Shown one piece after another: positions 24,249 through 32,761 of a stretch of 64,000 nt of DNA (position 1 is its first letter; every line of letters begins with the position of its first letter). This DNA is from Tessaracoccus caeni (GTDB lineage: Bacteria; Actinomycetota; Actinomycetes; Propionibacteriales; Propionibacteriaceae): positions 1 through 64,000 of the forward strand of contig NZ_JARGDO010000013.1 of the NCBI RefSeq assembly GCF_029211185.1. The letters are read 5' to 3'. The position numbers and the translations under genes are program-made. The notes below the pieces were generated by a model. That model made no database searches and was not told the origin of the DNA. It saw only the letters and a list, made by a program, of their open reading frames with translations.

Positions 24249-24776
24249 ATGGATGTCTTGGGGGTCGAACTGGCGACGACGGGCTGGCGCGACTACAAGA
24301 GAGACGGCGTGCTGGCCCAGTTTCTCGACTGGACCATCAACGGGGTCAGGCTGTGGCAGCATCTCGGGTTCGAGCGACCGCTCGCGGAAAGCACGGCGAT
24401 CCAGGACGGCTGGGAGCTGGAGTTCGTGCTCGAACTGCTCGAAGGCCTCGACGGTTCCGGCGGCCCGCTGCACGACGGACGCACCCCCATCCTGGTGTGC
24501 CAGATCTGCGGAGACCTCGAGGACGGCGTGCTCAGCGCATCCGTCGTGCGAGACGGCAAACGCATCGTGTGGTCCCAGTTCGGTTGGGAGACCCCCTCTC
24601 TGGAGCGCCACGACCCCCTCCCCACCTCGATCTCCTTCACCTTCGACGCCGACGACTACCTCGCCACGCTGACCCGGCTGCGCGAATGGACCGAGTGCCA
24701 TGCCCGCACCACGCAGACCCGATTCCGGTGTTCCCAGACACCCGACCGCACGGTGGATCTCAGCACCTGGAAGTGA
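24249..24776 (+). CDS. Hypothetical protein, about 175 residues
   Basis: A soluble acidic protein without signal or membrane segment. It starts MDVLGVELATTGWRDYKRDG and contains LVCQICGDLEDG, SASVVRDGKRIVWSQFGWE and ISFTFDADDYLATL blocks. I do not recognise a family. A GTG three codons upstream is an alternative start. It is divergent from cspA and 44 bp upstream of ppc, so could share transcription with ppc. Confidence 0.65.
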   Translation: MDVLGVELATTGWRDYKRDGVLAQFLDWTINGVRLWQHLGFERPLAESTAIQDGWELEFVLELLEGLDGSGGPLHDGRTPILVCQICGDLEDGVLSASVVRDGKRIVWSQFGWETPSLERHDPLPTSISFTFDADDYLATLTRLREWTECHARTTQTRFRCSQTPDRTVDLSTWK

Positions 24777-24820
24777 CGGATGAAATCGCACCGAAACCAG
24801 GGACCACTACTCTGTAGGCC

Positions 24821-27469
24821 ATGCCCGATATCAACACGACGCCGATGCCTGCCGAAAGCAGCGCCATCACCGTCAGCGAACTCTCCGACCAGTTGCGCGC
24901 CGACGTACGCCTGCTCACGACGCTTCTGGGGCAAGTCCTGAAGGAGGGCGGCTCCGCCGGGCTGTTCGACGATGTCGAGGCACTGCGGCAGGCCAGCGTC
25001 GCCGCGCACCGTGATGTCACCCCCGAGGCCCTCTCGAAGGCGATCGAGATCGCGGAGTCGTTCTCGGTGGAGCGGGCGGACGAGGTGGCGCGGGCTTTCA
25101 CCGTCTACTTCCACCTGGTCAACCTTGCCGAGGAGTTCCAGCGCATCCGCATGGTGCGCGAGGGCGATCCCGAGGTCGAGGGGGCCACCGATACCATCCC
25201 GAAGGCCATGGCGTGCCTGCGCGAGGAGATCGGCGAGGAGGCAGCCCAGCGGCGGCTGGAGCGCCTGCGCTTCCACCCCGTTTTCACCGCACACCCGACG
25301 GAGGCCCGTCGTCGCGCGGTCTCCACCAGCATCCGCCGCATCGCTCGCCTCTTGGAGGAGCAGGTGGTGGCGCAGGGCGATCAGGGCTCGCAGCGTCGCA
25401 TTCAGCGCCGGCTCCTCGAGGAGATCGACACCCTGTGGCGGACCGCTCCGCTGCGCTCGACGCAGCCGGGCCCGGAGGACGAGGTCCGCTCCCTGATGGC
25501 GATCTTCGACGAGACCCTCTACCTGACCATTCCGCGGATGTACCGCTACGTCGACGATGCCCTCCAGGGCGACGAGGCCGGGCGCCGCGACCCCCTGGTG
25601 CGGCCGTTCATGCGGCTGGGCTCCTGGGTGGGCGGTGACCGCGACGGCAACCCGTTCGTGACGCCGTCGGTGACCATCCAGGCAGCGGCCATCGCTTCCG
25701 ACCATGTGCTGCGCGGCCTGGAGCACACGGCCACCGCGATCGCGCGCAGCATCACCCTCGACTCCCACGCCACGCCGCCCACGCCGGCGCTCGTCAGCCT
25801 CTGGCAGAACCTGTCCATGGCCGACCGCGACGCCGCAGCGACCACCACGATCAGCGCTCCGAACGAGCCGCACAAGCAGGTGATGACGCTGATCGCGCGG
25901 CGGATCGCCGCCACCCGCAATCGCAACGCCGACCTGGCCTACGGCGACCCCGAGGAGCTCATCGCAGATCTGCGAACCGTGCAGGACTCGCTGCGGGCCG
26001 CCGGCGCGCTTCGCCAGGCATACGGCACCGTGCAGACGCTGTTGTGGCAGGTGGAGACCTTCGGCTTCCACCTCGCGGAGTTGGAGGTGCGCCAGCACTC
26101 CGCCGTGCACGCCAAGGCGCTGGCAGAGTGCGAGGCCGGTGGGCCGCGCTCACCTGAGACCGAGAGCGTGCTGGAGGTGTTCCGCGCGATGGCGCAGATC
26201 CAGCGCCGTTATGGACCACGAGCCGCCGGCCGCTACATCGTCTCGTTCACCCAGTCGGCCGCCGATCTGGCCGCCGTCCGCAAACTGGCGAAGTACTCAG
26301 GCGCCGACGTCGTGCTCGACGTGATCCCGCTGTTCGAGACCTTCGCCGACCTCCAGGGAGCTCGCGCGATCCTCGCCGAGGCCGTCACATACCCCGAGTT
26401 CGCTGCCCGCCTCGAGCAGACGGGCGGCAAGCTCGAGGTGATGCTCGGCTACTCCGACTCGTCGAAGGACGTCGGCCCCGTGGCGGCCAACCTCGCGCTC
26501 TACGACGCGCAGGTGGCGATCTCGCAGTGGGCCATCGAAAACGGCCTCGAACTGACCCTGTTCCATGGCCGCGGTGGAGCGCTCGGCCGCGGGGGCGGCC
26601 CCACCAACACCGCCATCCTGGCTCAGCCCCCGCACTCCGTGAATGGCCGGTTCAAGCTGACCGAGCAGGGAGAGGTGATCTTCGCCCGCTACGGCGATCC
26701 GACGATCGCGATGCGGCACATCGACCAGGTCGCGGCCGCCACCCTGCTCGCGGTGGCACCGTCCGTGCAGCGGCGCAACGTCGCCGCCGCCGAGAAGTAC
26801 GCGGCCATCGCCCAGAAGCTGAGCACCGCATCCCGCAGCCGCTTCGATTCGCTCGTCCAGGCCGACGGCTTCGCCCCCTGGTTCGCGACGGTGACCCCCA
26901 TGGAGGAGATCGGGCGCCTGCAGCTGGGCTCCCGTCCCGCCCGGCGGGGGCTCTCCGTCGAGTCGCTGGCTGATCTGCGGGCGATCCCGTGGGTGTTCGC
27001 CTGGTCGCAGGCCCGGATCAACCTGGCCGGCTGGTTCGGCCTGGGCAGCGCGCTCGACGCGGTGGGCGACGTGGAGCAGCTGCGTGAGGCCTACGAGGAG
27101 TGGCCGCTGTTCCGCGCCATGATCGACAACGTGGGTATGAGCCTTGCCAAGGCCGACGCGCGGATCGCACGCCGATACCTGGAGCTGGGCGACCGTCCCG
27201 ACTTCACCGAGCTGGTGCTGGACGAGATGGAGCTGACCCGCTCGTGGTTGATCCGGATCGTGGGGGGCGACGCCCTGCTGGCCAACCGGCCCGCCCTGAG
27301 CACCGCCGTCGACCTGCGCGCCCCGTACGTCGACGTGCTCTCGCTCCTCCAGCTGCGAGCCCTGCGCGTACTGCGCTCCGACGCAGCCGAACAGATCGGC
27401 AAGGAATGGGAGCACCTGCTGCTGCTCTCGGTCTCCGGCGTCTCCGCCGGCCTGCAGAACACCGGATAG
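24821..27469 (+). CDS. ppc: Phosphoenolpyruvate carboxylase
   Basis: An 882-residue enzyme that carboxylates PEP to oxaloacetate, the anaplerotic feed of the TCA cycle and, in propionic-acid bacteria, of the succinate branch. Catalytic signatures are present: TAHPTEARRR at 156-165 (catalytic His) and FHGRGGALGRGGGP at 581-594, plus GYSDSSKDVG. The end (GVSAGLQNTG) is the normal family terminus, so the gene is complete. Starts at an ATG preceded by a weak purine-rich site; monocistronic by spacing. Confidence 0.97.
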   Translation: MPDINTTPMPAESSAITVSELSDQLRADVRLLTTLLGQVLKEGGSAGLFDDVEALRQASVAAHRDVTPEALSKAIEIAESFSVERADEVARAFTVYFHLVNLAEEFQRIRMVREGDPEVEGATDTIPKAMACLREEIGEEAAQRRLERLRFHPVFTAHPTEARRRAVSTSIRRIARLLEEQVVAQGDQGSQRRIQRRLLEEIDTLWRTAPLRSTQPGPEDEVRSLMAIFDETLYLTIPRMYRYVDDALQGDEAGRRDPLVRPFMRLGSWVGGDRDGNPFVTPSVTIQAAAIASDHVLRGLEHTATAIARSITLDSHATPPTPALVSLWQNLSMADRDAAATTTISAPNEPHKQVMTLIARRIAATRNRNADLAYGDPEELIADLRTVQDSLRAAGALRQAYGTVQTLLWQVETFGFHLAELEVRQHSAVHAKALAECEAGGPRSPETESVLEVFRAMAQIQRRYGPRAAGRYIVSFTQSAADLAAVRKLAKYSGADVVLDVIPLFETFADLQGARAILAEAVTYPEFAARLEQTGGKLEVMLGYSDSSKDVGPVAANLALYDAQVAISQWAIENGLELTLFHGRGGALGRGGGPTNTAILAQPPHSVNGRFKLTEQGEVIFARYGDPTIAMRHIDQVAAATLLAVAPSVQRRNVAAAEKYAAIAQKLSTASRSRFDSLVQADGFAPWFATVTPMEEIGRLQLGSRPARRGLSVESLADLRAIPWVFAWSQARINLAGWFGLGSALDAVGDVEQLREAYEEWPLFRAMIDNVGMSLAKADARIARRYLELGDRPDFTELVLDEMELTRSWLIRIVGGDALLANRPALSTAVDLRAPYVDVLSLLQLRALRVLRSDAAEQIGKEWEHLLLLSVSGVSAGLQNTG

Positions 27470-27510
27470 CCACTCCCTACGAGATCTCCTCGACGACGTA
27501 GGCTTGCTCC

Positions 27511-27711
27511 ATGTCGGACATCTTCACCATCTTCAATCCCGGGATGGAGTACACCCGGCGCCAGAAGGATCTGGAGAAGATCCTCGTCGTCGAGGCGCCG
27601 GATGGGGCGCCGGGACCGAAGCCGCTCGACCTGGAGTCGGGCGTGGTCACCATCTCGGTGCCGCGCCCGGCTCCGGGTGCCGGGTCAGCGGAGGCTGAGG
27701 AACAGGTCTGA
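27511..27711 (+). CDS. Small protein resembling DUF6191
   Basis: A 66-residue soluble protein with the block FNPGMEYTRRQKDLEKILV, then an acidic, Pro/Gly/Ala-rich tail. The FNPG...(R/Q)xxR pattern resembles the small actinobacterial family DUF6191, of unknown function. Its last 27 bases overlap the end of the converging GyrI-like gene. Recognition is from memory. Confidence 0.6.
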   Translation: MSDIFTIFNPGMEYTRRQKDLEKILVVEAPDGAPGPKPLDLESGVVTISVPRPAPGAGSAEAEEQV

Positions 27712-28191
27712 GCGCAACTGACTGGCGTCAGCGTCGGGCGTCGGCTCCGTGACGTAGATCTCGCCGTAGCGTGCCCCGGGCGCAAGGTGCTGTTCCCCCA
27801 CCCAGCCCATCAGGTGGCCCCAGGCGTTGCCCAACCCGTCGTACGGACCGATGTGGGTCAGCAGCGCGTAGCGTCCGGCCGCAAGTTCACTGGGGATGAC
27901 GCGGACGCCATCGATCTCCAGTGCCTCAGGCAGCGGGCGGTCGACCGGATGGCCCACCTCCAGGTTGAAGACGTCCATCGGATCGCCCTCATAGACGGCA
28001 TAGGCCGGACCGGTCAGCGACAATCCGGCCTCACCCGCGACCTTCTGGACGGGACCGAAGCAGGAGTCGAAGATGCCGCGCAGATCGCCGATGCGCACGC
28101 CCTCGTGGCGCACGACCACCAACGGCAGGGCATCGATCTCGATGATCGTGGGCTCGGACCAAGGCCCGGCGATAGTCAGATCGGTGGTCAT
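27685..28191 (-). CDS. GyrI-like/AraC effector-binding domain protein
   Basis: A 168-residue stand-alone small-molecule-binding domain (SHS2 repeat fold), recognised by PTIIEIDALPLVVVRHEGVR, PAYAVYEGDPMDVFNLEVGH and YALLTHIGPYDGLGNAWGHL with the Glu-rich end. Such proteins sequester toxic ligands or modulate gyrase (SbmC/GyrI). Converges on and overlaps the DUF6191-like gene by 27 bp. No regulator DNA-binding domain is attached. Confidence 0.82.
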   Translation of the reverse strand: MTTDLTIAGPWSEPTIIEIDALPLVVVRHEGVRIGDLRGIFDSCFGPVQKVAGEAGLSLTGPAYAVYEGDPMDVFNLEVGHPVDRPLPEALEIDGVRVIPSELAAGRYALLTHIGPYDGLGNAWGHLMGWVGEQHLAPGARYGEIYVTEPTPDADASQLRSDLFLSLR

Positions 28192-28279
28192 GGGTTCTCC
28201 CCTCGAAAGACCGGCAGGGCGCCGGTCGCGTTCATTGAGACGAGCCTATGGGCAGGGTCTGACGGGGCAAGCCTCGGCG

Positions 28280-28618
28280 TCAGTGCTTGGCGACGCAGAA
28301 CTGGTTGCCCTGCGGATCGGCCAGCGTCACCCAACGGAACGAGGCGTCGCCGCGCTCGGCCACGAGGGTCGCACCGGCGGCAAGCAGTTCATCGCGAGTG
28401 GCGTCGAGATCCTCGGTGACGAGATCGAGGTGGATACGGTTCTTGCCGGGCGTCGGATCTTCGACGTGCTGGATGGCCATCATCGGCGTCGAGCCGATCA
28501 TGATGAACCATCCCTCGTTCTCCTCGACGATCGGTGCGCCCAGGCGCTCGGACCACCAGACGGCCAGGGGCTTGGGTTTGGAAGAATCGATGGTGACCAT
28601 GCCAATGCTGAGTGTCAT
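28280..28618 (-). CDS. VOC-family protein, glyoxalase-like
   Basis: A 112-residue vicinal-oxygen-chelate protein, one subunit of a probable dimer. GMVTIDSSKPKPLAVWWSER (6-25), HLDLVTEDLDA and VTLADPQGNQFCVAKH are standard for the glyoxalase/bleomycin-resistance superfamily. His and Glu metal ligands are not all present, so ligand binding rather than catalysis is possible. Lies 88 bp after the GyrI-like gene's promoter side; both are on the minus strand. Confidence 0.82.
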   Translation of the reverse strand: MTLSIGMVTIDSSKPKPLAVWWSERLGAPIVEENEGWFIMIGSTPMMAIQHVEDPTPGKNRIHLDLVTEDLDATRDELLAAGATLVAERGDASFRWVTLADPQGNQFCVAKH

Positions 28619-28706
28619 GGTTCACCCTAAGCTCCCGGGCCGACCATCACGGCCGTTCCAGCTATCTCTTGTGAAGTCCACCCGGCCTTCAGGCTGGCGA
28701 CAGTGC

Positions 28707-29129
28707 CTACTTCTCCTGCCACGGGTTGAACAGGCGGACGCCGGTGGACTCGAAGTCTGCGATGTTGCGGGTAACCACCGTCAGACCATGACTCAGAGCG
28801 GTGGCCGCGATATATGCGTCACGCTCGGGCCGCGGGTTCGGAACATGAAGCGCCGCTGTTCGGAGGGCAATATCGAGGCTTACCGGCAGAATCCGGTCGA
28901 CCAGATCCTCCAGCACGGCGCGCTCGAACCAGGTACGCAGCACGACGCCCTGAGCGTGATCACGACGCTCAACAAGCCTGATGCCGAGTTCTATCTCCAT
29001 CACCGAAATCACGCTGATGAACAGATGATCGGCATCTTGCCCGCTGGCCCACTCGACGACGTTCCTATCGGCTACACCGTGGCGCTTACGGAGTTCGCTG
29101 ATGACGTTGGTATCGAGCAGGTACCTCAC
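28707..29129 (-). CDS. PIN-domain ribonuclease toxin (FitB/VapC)
   Basis: A 140-residue PIN toxin. The active-site acids are in YLLDTNVISELRK (Asp6), SVMEIELG (Glu), ERDAYIAATAL (Asp) and RNIADF (Asp), all intact. FitB-like in length and in NVVEWA and VPNPRPERD. Coupled to the Phd-type antitoxin by a 4-bp ATGA overlap. Its partner class (Phd rather than ribbon-helix-helix) makes it distinct from the vapBC pair at 12 kb. Confidence 0.9.
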   Translation of the reverse strand: MRYLLDTNVISELRKRHGVADRNVVEWASGQDADHLFISVISVMEIELGIRLVERRDHAQGVVLRTWFERAVLEDLVDRILPVSLDIALRTAALHVPNPRPERDAYIAATALSHGLTVVTRNIADFESTGVRLFNPWQEK

Positions 29130-29368
29130 AACTCGGCCGCCCTGGGCAAGTCACGAAGCACGACGGGCTCGAACACAATGTCGGGCTCGTCCATCCGCAG
29201 GACGTCGACGATGGTGCGATGGTCTTTGAGACGTCGGTAGTCATCGATAGCCAACAAGACATAGGCGGGCTCGCCCCGGTCGGTGATGATCACGGGGCCA
29301 TCATTTGCCGCCCGCTTGGCCGCGCTCACATCTCGGTTGAGGTCACGGGATGTCATCATGCTCGTCAT
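29126..29368 (-). CDS. Phd/YefM-family antitoxin
   Basis: An 80-residue antitoxin. SRDLNRDVSAAKRAANDGPV and IITDRGEPAYVLLAIDDYRRL (about 7-47) form the Phd/YefM DNA-binding and dimer domain. The C-terminal 30 residues bind the toxin. The ATG at 29368 follows GGAGGT by five bases; internal ATGs (residues 4 and 5) are less well placed. An operator dyad lies just upstream. First gene of the toxin-antitoxin pair. Confidence 0.9.
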   Translation of the reverse strand: MTSMMTSRDLNRDVSAAKRAANDGPVIITDRGEPAYVLLAIDDYRRLKDHRTIVDVLRMDEPDIVFEPVVLRDLPRAAEL

Positions 29369-29382
29369 GACACACCTCCATC

Positions 29383-29404
29383 GTAGGTACGTGCCTACAT
29401 AATA
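29383..29404 (-). promoter_or_regulatory. Operator and -10 of the Phd/PIN operon
   Basis: GTAGGTACGTGCCTAC (29383-29398) is a near-perfect 16-bp dyad immediately downstream of the minus-strand -10 box TATTAT (29399-29404). Antitoxin bound here would occlude the transcription start. Confidence 0.65.
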
Positions 29405-29426
29405 CCTCGCAGCAGGGTCGGGCTCC

Positions 29427-30224
29427 TCAGTCGGCGTCGTGGAGACGGACAGAGAGGCAGGTGACGCAGCCCTCGAGCTTCTCGAACTCGCTGATCGGCA
29501 CCGTCGTCACGTCGAGCCCGCGCTCGCGCAGCAGCGCGGTGGTCTGCGGGGCATCGGCCGACATCAGCACCGAGTTGGTCCCCGTCACGACGACGTGGGC
29601 GCCCTCGGCCTCCGGCACGGCCAGGAAGCTGGGCCAGAAGTCGGGATCGTCGACCAGCGGCTCGTAGCCGATCACGGTGCCATCGGGCAGCGCGGTCACC
29701 TGGCTCTTGAGGTGCAGCGTCTTGGCGATCGGCACCGAGACCACCTTCCGGCCCACGGTGGCCAAGTGGTGGCGAAGCGCGGCGGCGCCGGCCTCGGTGG
29801 TGCGTCCACCCACGCCGGCGTAGACGACGTCGCCCACCTTCAGCAGATCGCCTCCGTCCAGCACGATCTCGCCGTCGACCGGCGCTTCGGTGAGCTCCAC
29901 CACGCGCAGGCCCATGGCCTCGGCCGCCGCGCGCGCCGTGGGATGCTCGGGAGTCCGCGACGGGGCGCCGATCCGGGTGATCACGGCCAGATCCTCGGCG
30001 ACCACCATCGTGTCCTCGATGAACACACCGTCGGGGCAATCCGGCACCGGCTCCACCTCGTGGATCTCGTAGCCGGCCTCACGCAGAGCATCGACGTAAC
30101 CCTCCCACTGGGTCAGCGCCAGATCGGCATCGACATCGTCGCTGCGCTCGATGTGCGTCACCAGCCCCTCGGACAGTCGCGGGCTGGGGCGCCGCACGAA
30201 GGCGGCTTTCTGCGCTGTGGTCAC
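29427..30224 (-). CDS. ddaH: Dimethylarginine dimethylaminohydrolase (DDAH)
   Basis: A 265-residue guanidino-modifying enzyme that converts methylated arginines to citrulline. GVFIEDTMVV (66-75), catalytic His171 in TLHLKS and the nucleophile Cys256 in GCVTCLSVR fit the family; Cys253 is an extra nearby Cys. Related arginine deiminases are longer. Divergent from an APC permease whose own product could import basic amino acids or arginine derivatives, which is a functional guess. Confidence 0.9.
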   Translation of the reverse strand: MTTAQKAAFVRRPSPRLSEGLVTHIERSDDVDADLALTQWEGYVDALREAGYEIHEVEPVPDCPDGVFIEDTMVVAEDLAVITRIGAPSRTPEHPTARAAAEAMGLRVVELTEAPVDGEIVLDGGDLLKVGDVVYAGVGGRTTEAGAAALRHHLATVGRKVVSVPIAKTLHLKSQVTALPDGTVIGYEPLVDDPDFWPSFLAVPEAEGAHVVVTGTNSVLMSADAPQTTALLRERGLDVTTVPISEFEKLEGCVTCLSVRLHDAD

Positions 30225-30379
30225 GTCGCTTCTCCTTCTCGTAGATCCTCGACGAAGACTAGCGACTCCCGCGAGATGGGCCCATTCAACCTCATTAACT
30301 TCCCGTTAACCTCGTGGACGCCTCTCCACGATCAGGCTTGCGGTGCCAGAATTCCGGAATCGACCACGAGAGGCGTCCC

Positions 30380-31795
30380 ATGAGCACACTCACCCAAGAG
30401 CTCTTCCGCAAGAAGCCCGTCGCCCCTTTCACGGGCGACAGTGAAGGCCCGGACAGCCTGAAACGCACCTTGGGCCTGCTGCCCTTGATGATGCTCGGCA
30501 TCGGCGGCACGGTTGGCACCGGCATCTTCTTCGTGCTCAACCAGGCCGTGCCTTTCGCCGGACCGGCCGTACTCGTCTCGTTCATGATCGCGGGCGTCGT
30601 CGCCGGTCTCACCGCCATCTGCTACGCCGAACTCGCCAGTTCGGTGCCGGTGTCCGGCTCGTCCTACTCCTACGCCTACGCGACGCTCGGCGAACTGCCC
30701 GCCATGGCAGTGGCCGCCTGTCTGATGCTGGAGTACGGAGTGTCCACCGCGGCGGTCGCCGTCGGCTGGTCGGAGTACCTCAACCAGTTCCTCGGCAATC
30801 TCTTCGGGTTCCAGTTACCTGATGCCCTGTCGCTGTCTCCCGAGCAGGGCGGCATCATCAATCTGCCGGCCGTGATCCTGGTACTGCTGTGCATGCTGCT
30901 GCTGATCCGCGGCGTGAGCGAGTCCACGACGGTGAACACCATCATGGTGTTCATCAAGATCGGCGTACTCGCATTGTTCGCCGCGATCGGCATCTTCGGC
31001 TGGAACGTCGACCACTTCGCCGACTTCATGCCGCACGGCCTCTCCGGAGTCACGCTCGGCGCCGGCATCATCTTCTTCTCGTTCATCGGCCTCGACGTGA
31101 TCGCCACCGCCGGCGAGGAGGCGAAGAATCCTCAGCGAAACCTGCCGCTCGCCCTGATGGGAGCGCTCGTCGTCGTGACGGCCATCTACATCCTGATCGC
31201 GGTGGTGGCCGTGGGTGCCCAGCCCTGGACGGAGTTCGAGGGCCAGAAGGCCGGCCTCTCCACCATCCTGCAGAACATCACGGGATCCACCTGGCCCGGC
31301 ACCGTCATCGCCGCGGGCGCCATCATCTCCATCTTCAGCGTCACCCTGGTGGTGCTGTACGGCCAGACCCGCATCCTGTTCACCATGTCGCGCGACGGCA
31401 TGATGCCGCCGATCTTCCACAAGGTGAACCCGCGCACGCTCACCCCCGTGCCGAACACCATCATCTGCGGCGTCCTGATCGCGCTGCTGTCGGGTGTCGT
31501 GCCGCTGAACTTCCTTGCCGAGATGACCAGCATCGGAACGCTCGTGGCCTTCATCGTGGTGTCCGTCGGCGTGATGGTGCTGCGTCGCCGCGAGCCCGAC
31601 CTGCCGCGCGGATTCAAGGTGCCGCTGTACCCGATCACCCCGATCCTCTCGATCGCCGGCTGTGCCTGGATCATCAAGGATCTGCGTCCCGTCACCATCT
31701 ACGTGTTCCTCATCTGGACCGTCATCGTTCTGGCCTACTACTTCGTCTACGGTCGGAAGCACTCGGTCCTCAACAAGGCGGGAGCAGGTTCGTGA
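30380..31795 (+). CDS. APC-family amino-acid permease (CAT/YfnA type)
   Basis: A 471-residue permease with about twelve helices. SLKRTLGLLPLMMLGIGGTV and GTGIF (about 29-53) is the helix-1 substrate motif of the cationic amino-acid transporter group; ELASSVPVSGSSYSYAYATL is the following conserved block. The ATG at 30380 follows GAGAGGC. It is coupled by a GTGA overlap to a UspA gene, an arrangement seen with several transporter families. Arginine-type substrates are suggested by the divergent ddaH but not shown. Confidence 0.87.
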   Translation: MSTLTQELFRKKPVAPFTGDSEGPDSLKRTLGLLPLMMLGIGGTVGTGIFFVLNQAVPFAGPAVLVSFMIAGVVAGLTAICYAELASSVPVSGSSYSYAYATLGELPAMAVAACLMLEYGVSTAAVAVGWSEYLNQFLGNLFGFQLPDALSLSPEQGGIINLPAVILVLLCMLLLIRGVSESTTVNTIMVFIKIGVLALFAAIGIFGWNVDHFADFMPHGLSGVTLGAGIIFFSFIGLDVIATAGEEAKNPQRNLPLALMGALVVVTAIYILIAVVAVGAQPWTEFEGQKAGLSTILQNITGSTWPGTVIAAGAIISIFSVTLVVLYGQTRILFTMSRDGMMPPIFHKVNPRTLTPVPNTIICGVLIALLSGVVPLNFLAEMTSIGTLVAFIVVSVGVMVLRRREPDLPRGFKVPLYPITPILSIAGCAWIIKDLRPVTIYVFLIWTVIVLAYYFVYGRKHSVLNKAGAGS

Positions 31796-32688
31796 GCATC
31801 GTCGTCGGTGTTTCCCCGGCCCATGAGGCGCACGAGGGCGTGGCACTGGCCACGCTGCTCGCGCGCGCAGGGGGCACGGACATGGTTGTGGTGGCTGTCG
31901 TTCCGACGCCGTGGCGGGGACGCGCCCTGCAGGTGGACCGCGACTACCTGAACTACCTCCACGAACTCGCCGAGGGAACTCTCGCCACCATCAGGGAGTC
32001 GCTCCCGGACGATGTCCCCTGCCAGACGGTGGTGCGCACGTCGCCATCCATCTCCGAGGGCCTGCTCGCCGCCGCGAAGGAGTTCGACGCGCCACTGCTG
32101 GTGCTGGGCTCGTCGAGCACCGGCTCTCTGGGCTTCGTCGCCCTTGGCAGCGTCACCGAGCGCCTGATGCACAGTTCCTCGGTGCCCATCGCGGTGGCCC
32201 CGCACGGATACACGGCGCCCGACAATCGCAGGGTTCCTCGCGTAAGCATCGGCTTCATCGGCGGGGCCGACGAGGCCGCCATGGTGTCGTTCGCCGGGTC
32301 GGTCGCATCGAGCGTGGGCGCCAGCGTGCGCCTGGTGTCGTTCGCGGTGCACTCAGCCCCACCCGTCACGAGCAGCCTGGGCGAAGGCACGGAGAACGAC
32401 GTGGTGGACACCTGGGCGGCGGAACTGCGCGAGATCGCCACGGATCTGAGCTCCACTCTGGCCGGACTCCCTCACCCACCCGAGCAGCTGCCACCTGCCT
32501 TCGGACGCGGATCGACCTGGCACGAGGCGCTCGCCGACGTCGACTGGGACTGGGGCGACGTGCTGGTCGTCGGTTCCAGCCGCACGATGGGAGCCATCGG
32601 TGTGTTCCTCGGCGGCACCGCGTCGAAGATCACCCGGCACTCCCCCGTGCCGGTGATCGTCGTGCCGCGCAACTCTCACGGTCGCTGA
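31792..32688 (+). CDS. Tandem universal stress protein (UspA family)
   Basis: A 298-residue protein with two UspA domains (about 1-140 and 150-298). Each ends with an ATP-type motif: GSSSTGSLGFVALGSVTERL with SSSVPIAV in the first, GSSRTMGAIGVFLGGTASKI with SPVPVIVVP in the second. GTG start overlaps the permease stop by 4 bp, so it is made together with the transporter and may tune it in response to nucleotides or stress. Confidence 0.9.
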   Translation: MSIVVGVSPAHEAHEGVALATLLARAGGTDMVVVAVVPTPWRGRALQVDRDYLNYLHELAEGTLATIRESLPDDVPCQTVVRTSPSISEGLLAAAKEFDAPLLVLGSSSTGSLGFVALGSVTERLMHSSSVPIAVAPHGYTAPDNRRVPRVSIGFIGGADEAAMVSFAGSVASSVGASVRLVSFAVHSAPPVTSSLGEGTENDVVDTWAAELREIATDLSSTLAGLPHPPEQLPPAFGRGSTWHEALADVDWDWGDVLVVGSSRTMGAIGVFLGGTASKITRHSPVPVIVVPRNSHGR

Positions 32689-32720
32689 GGTACGGGCGCA
32701 GCGACAGTTACGGGCGAGTT

Positions 32721-32761
32721 AGAGATTCCGCCAGTAGGTGGTACCTATTGGCGGGATCTCT
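32721..32761. repeat. 41-bp reduced form of the 162-bp element
   Basis: An imperfect palindrome: AGAGATTCCGCCAGTAGGTG ahead, and CACCTA-type and GCGGGATCTCT behind. The arms match the terminal repeats of the 162-bp element with no centre. It lies between the converging uspA and M18 genes and covers the last base of the M18 stop codon, so it may act as a terminator. Confidence 0.65.

Noticed and set aside
24656-27415. Long minus-strand open frames under ppc
   Set aside because: These are codon-bias shadows; ppc has both catalytic signatures and a complete family-typical end.
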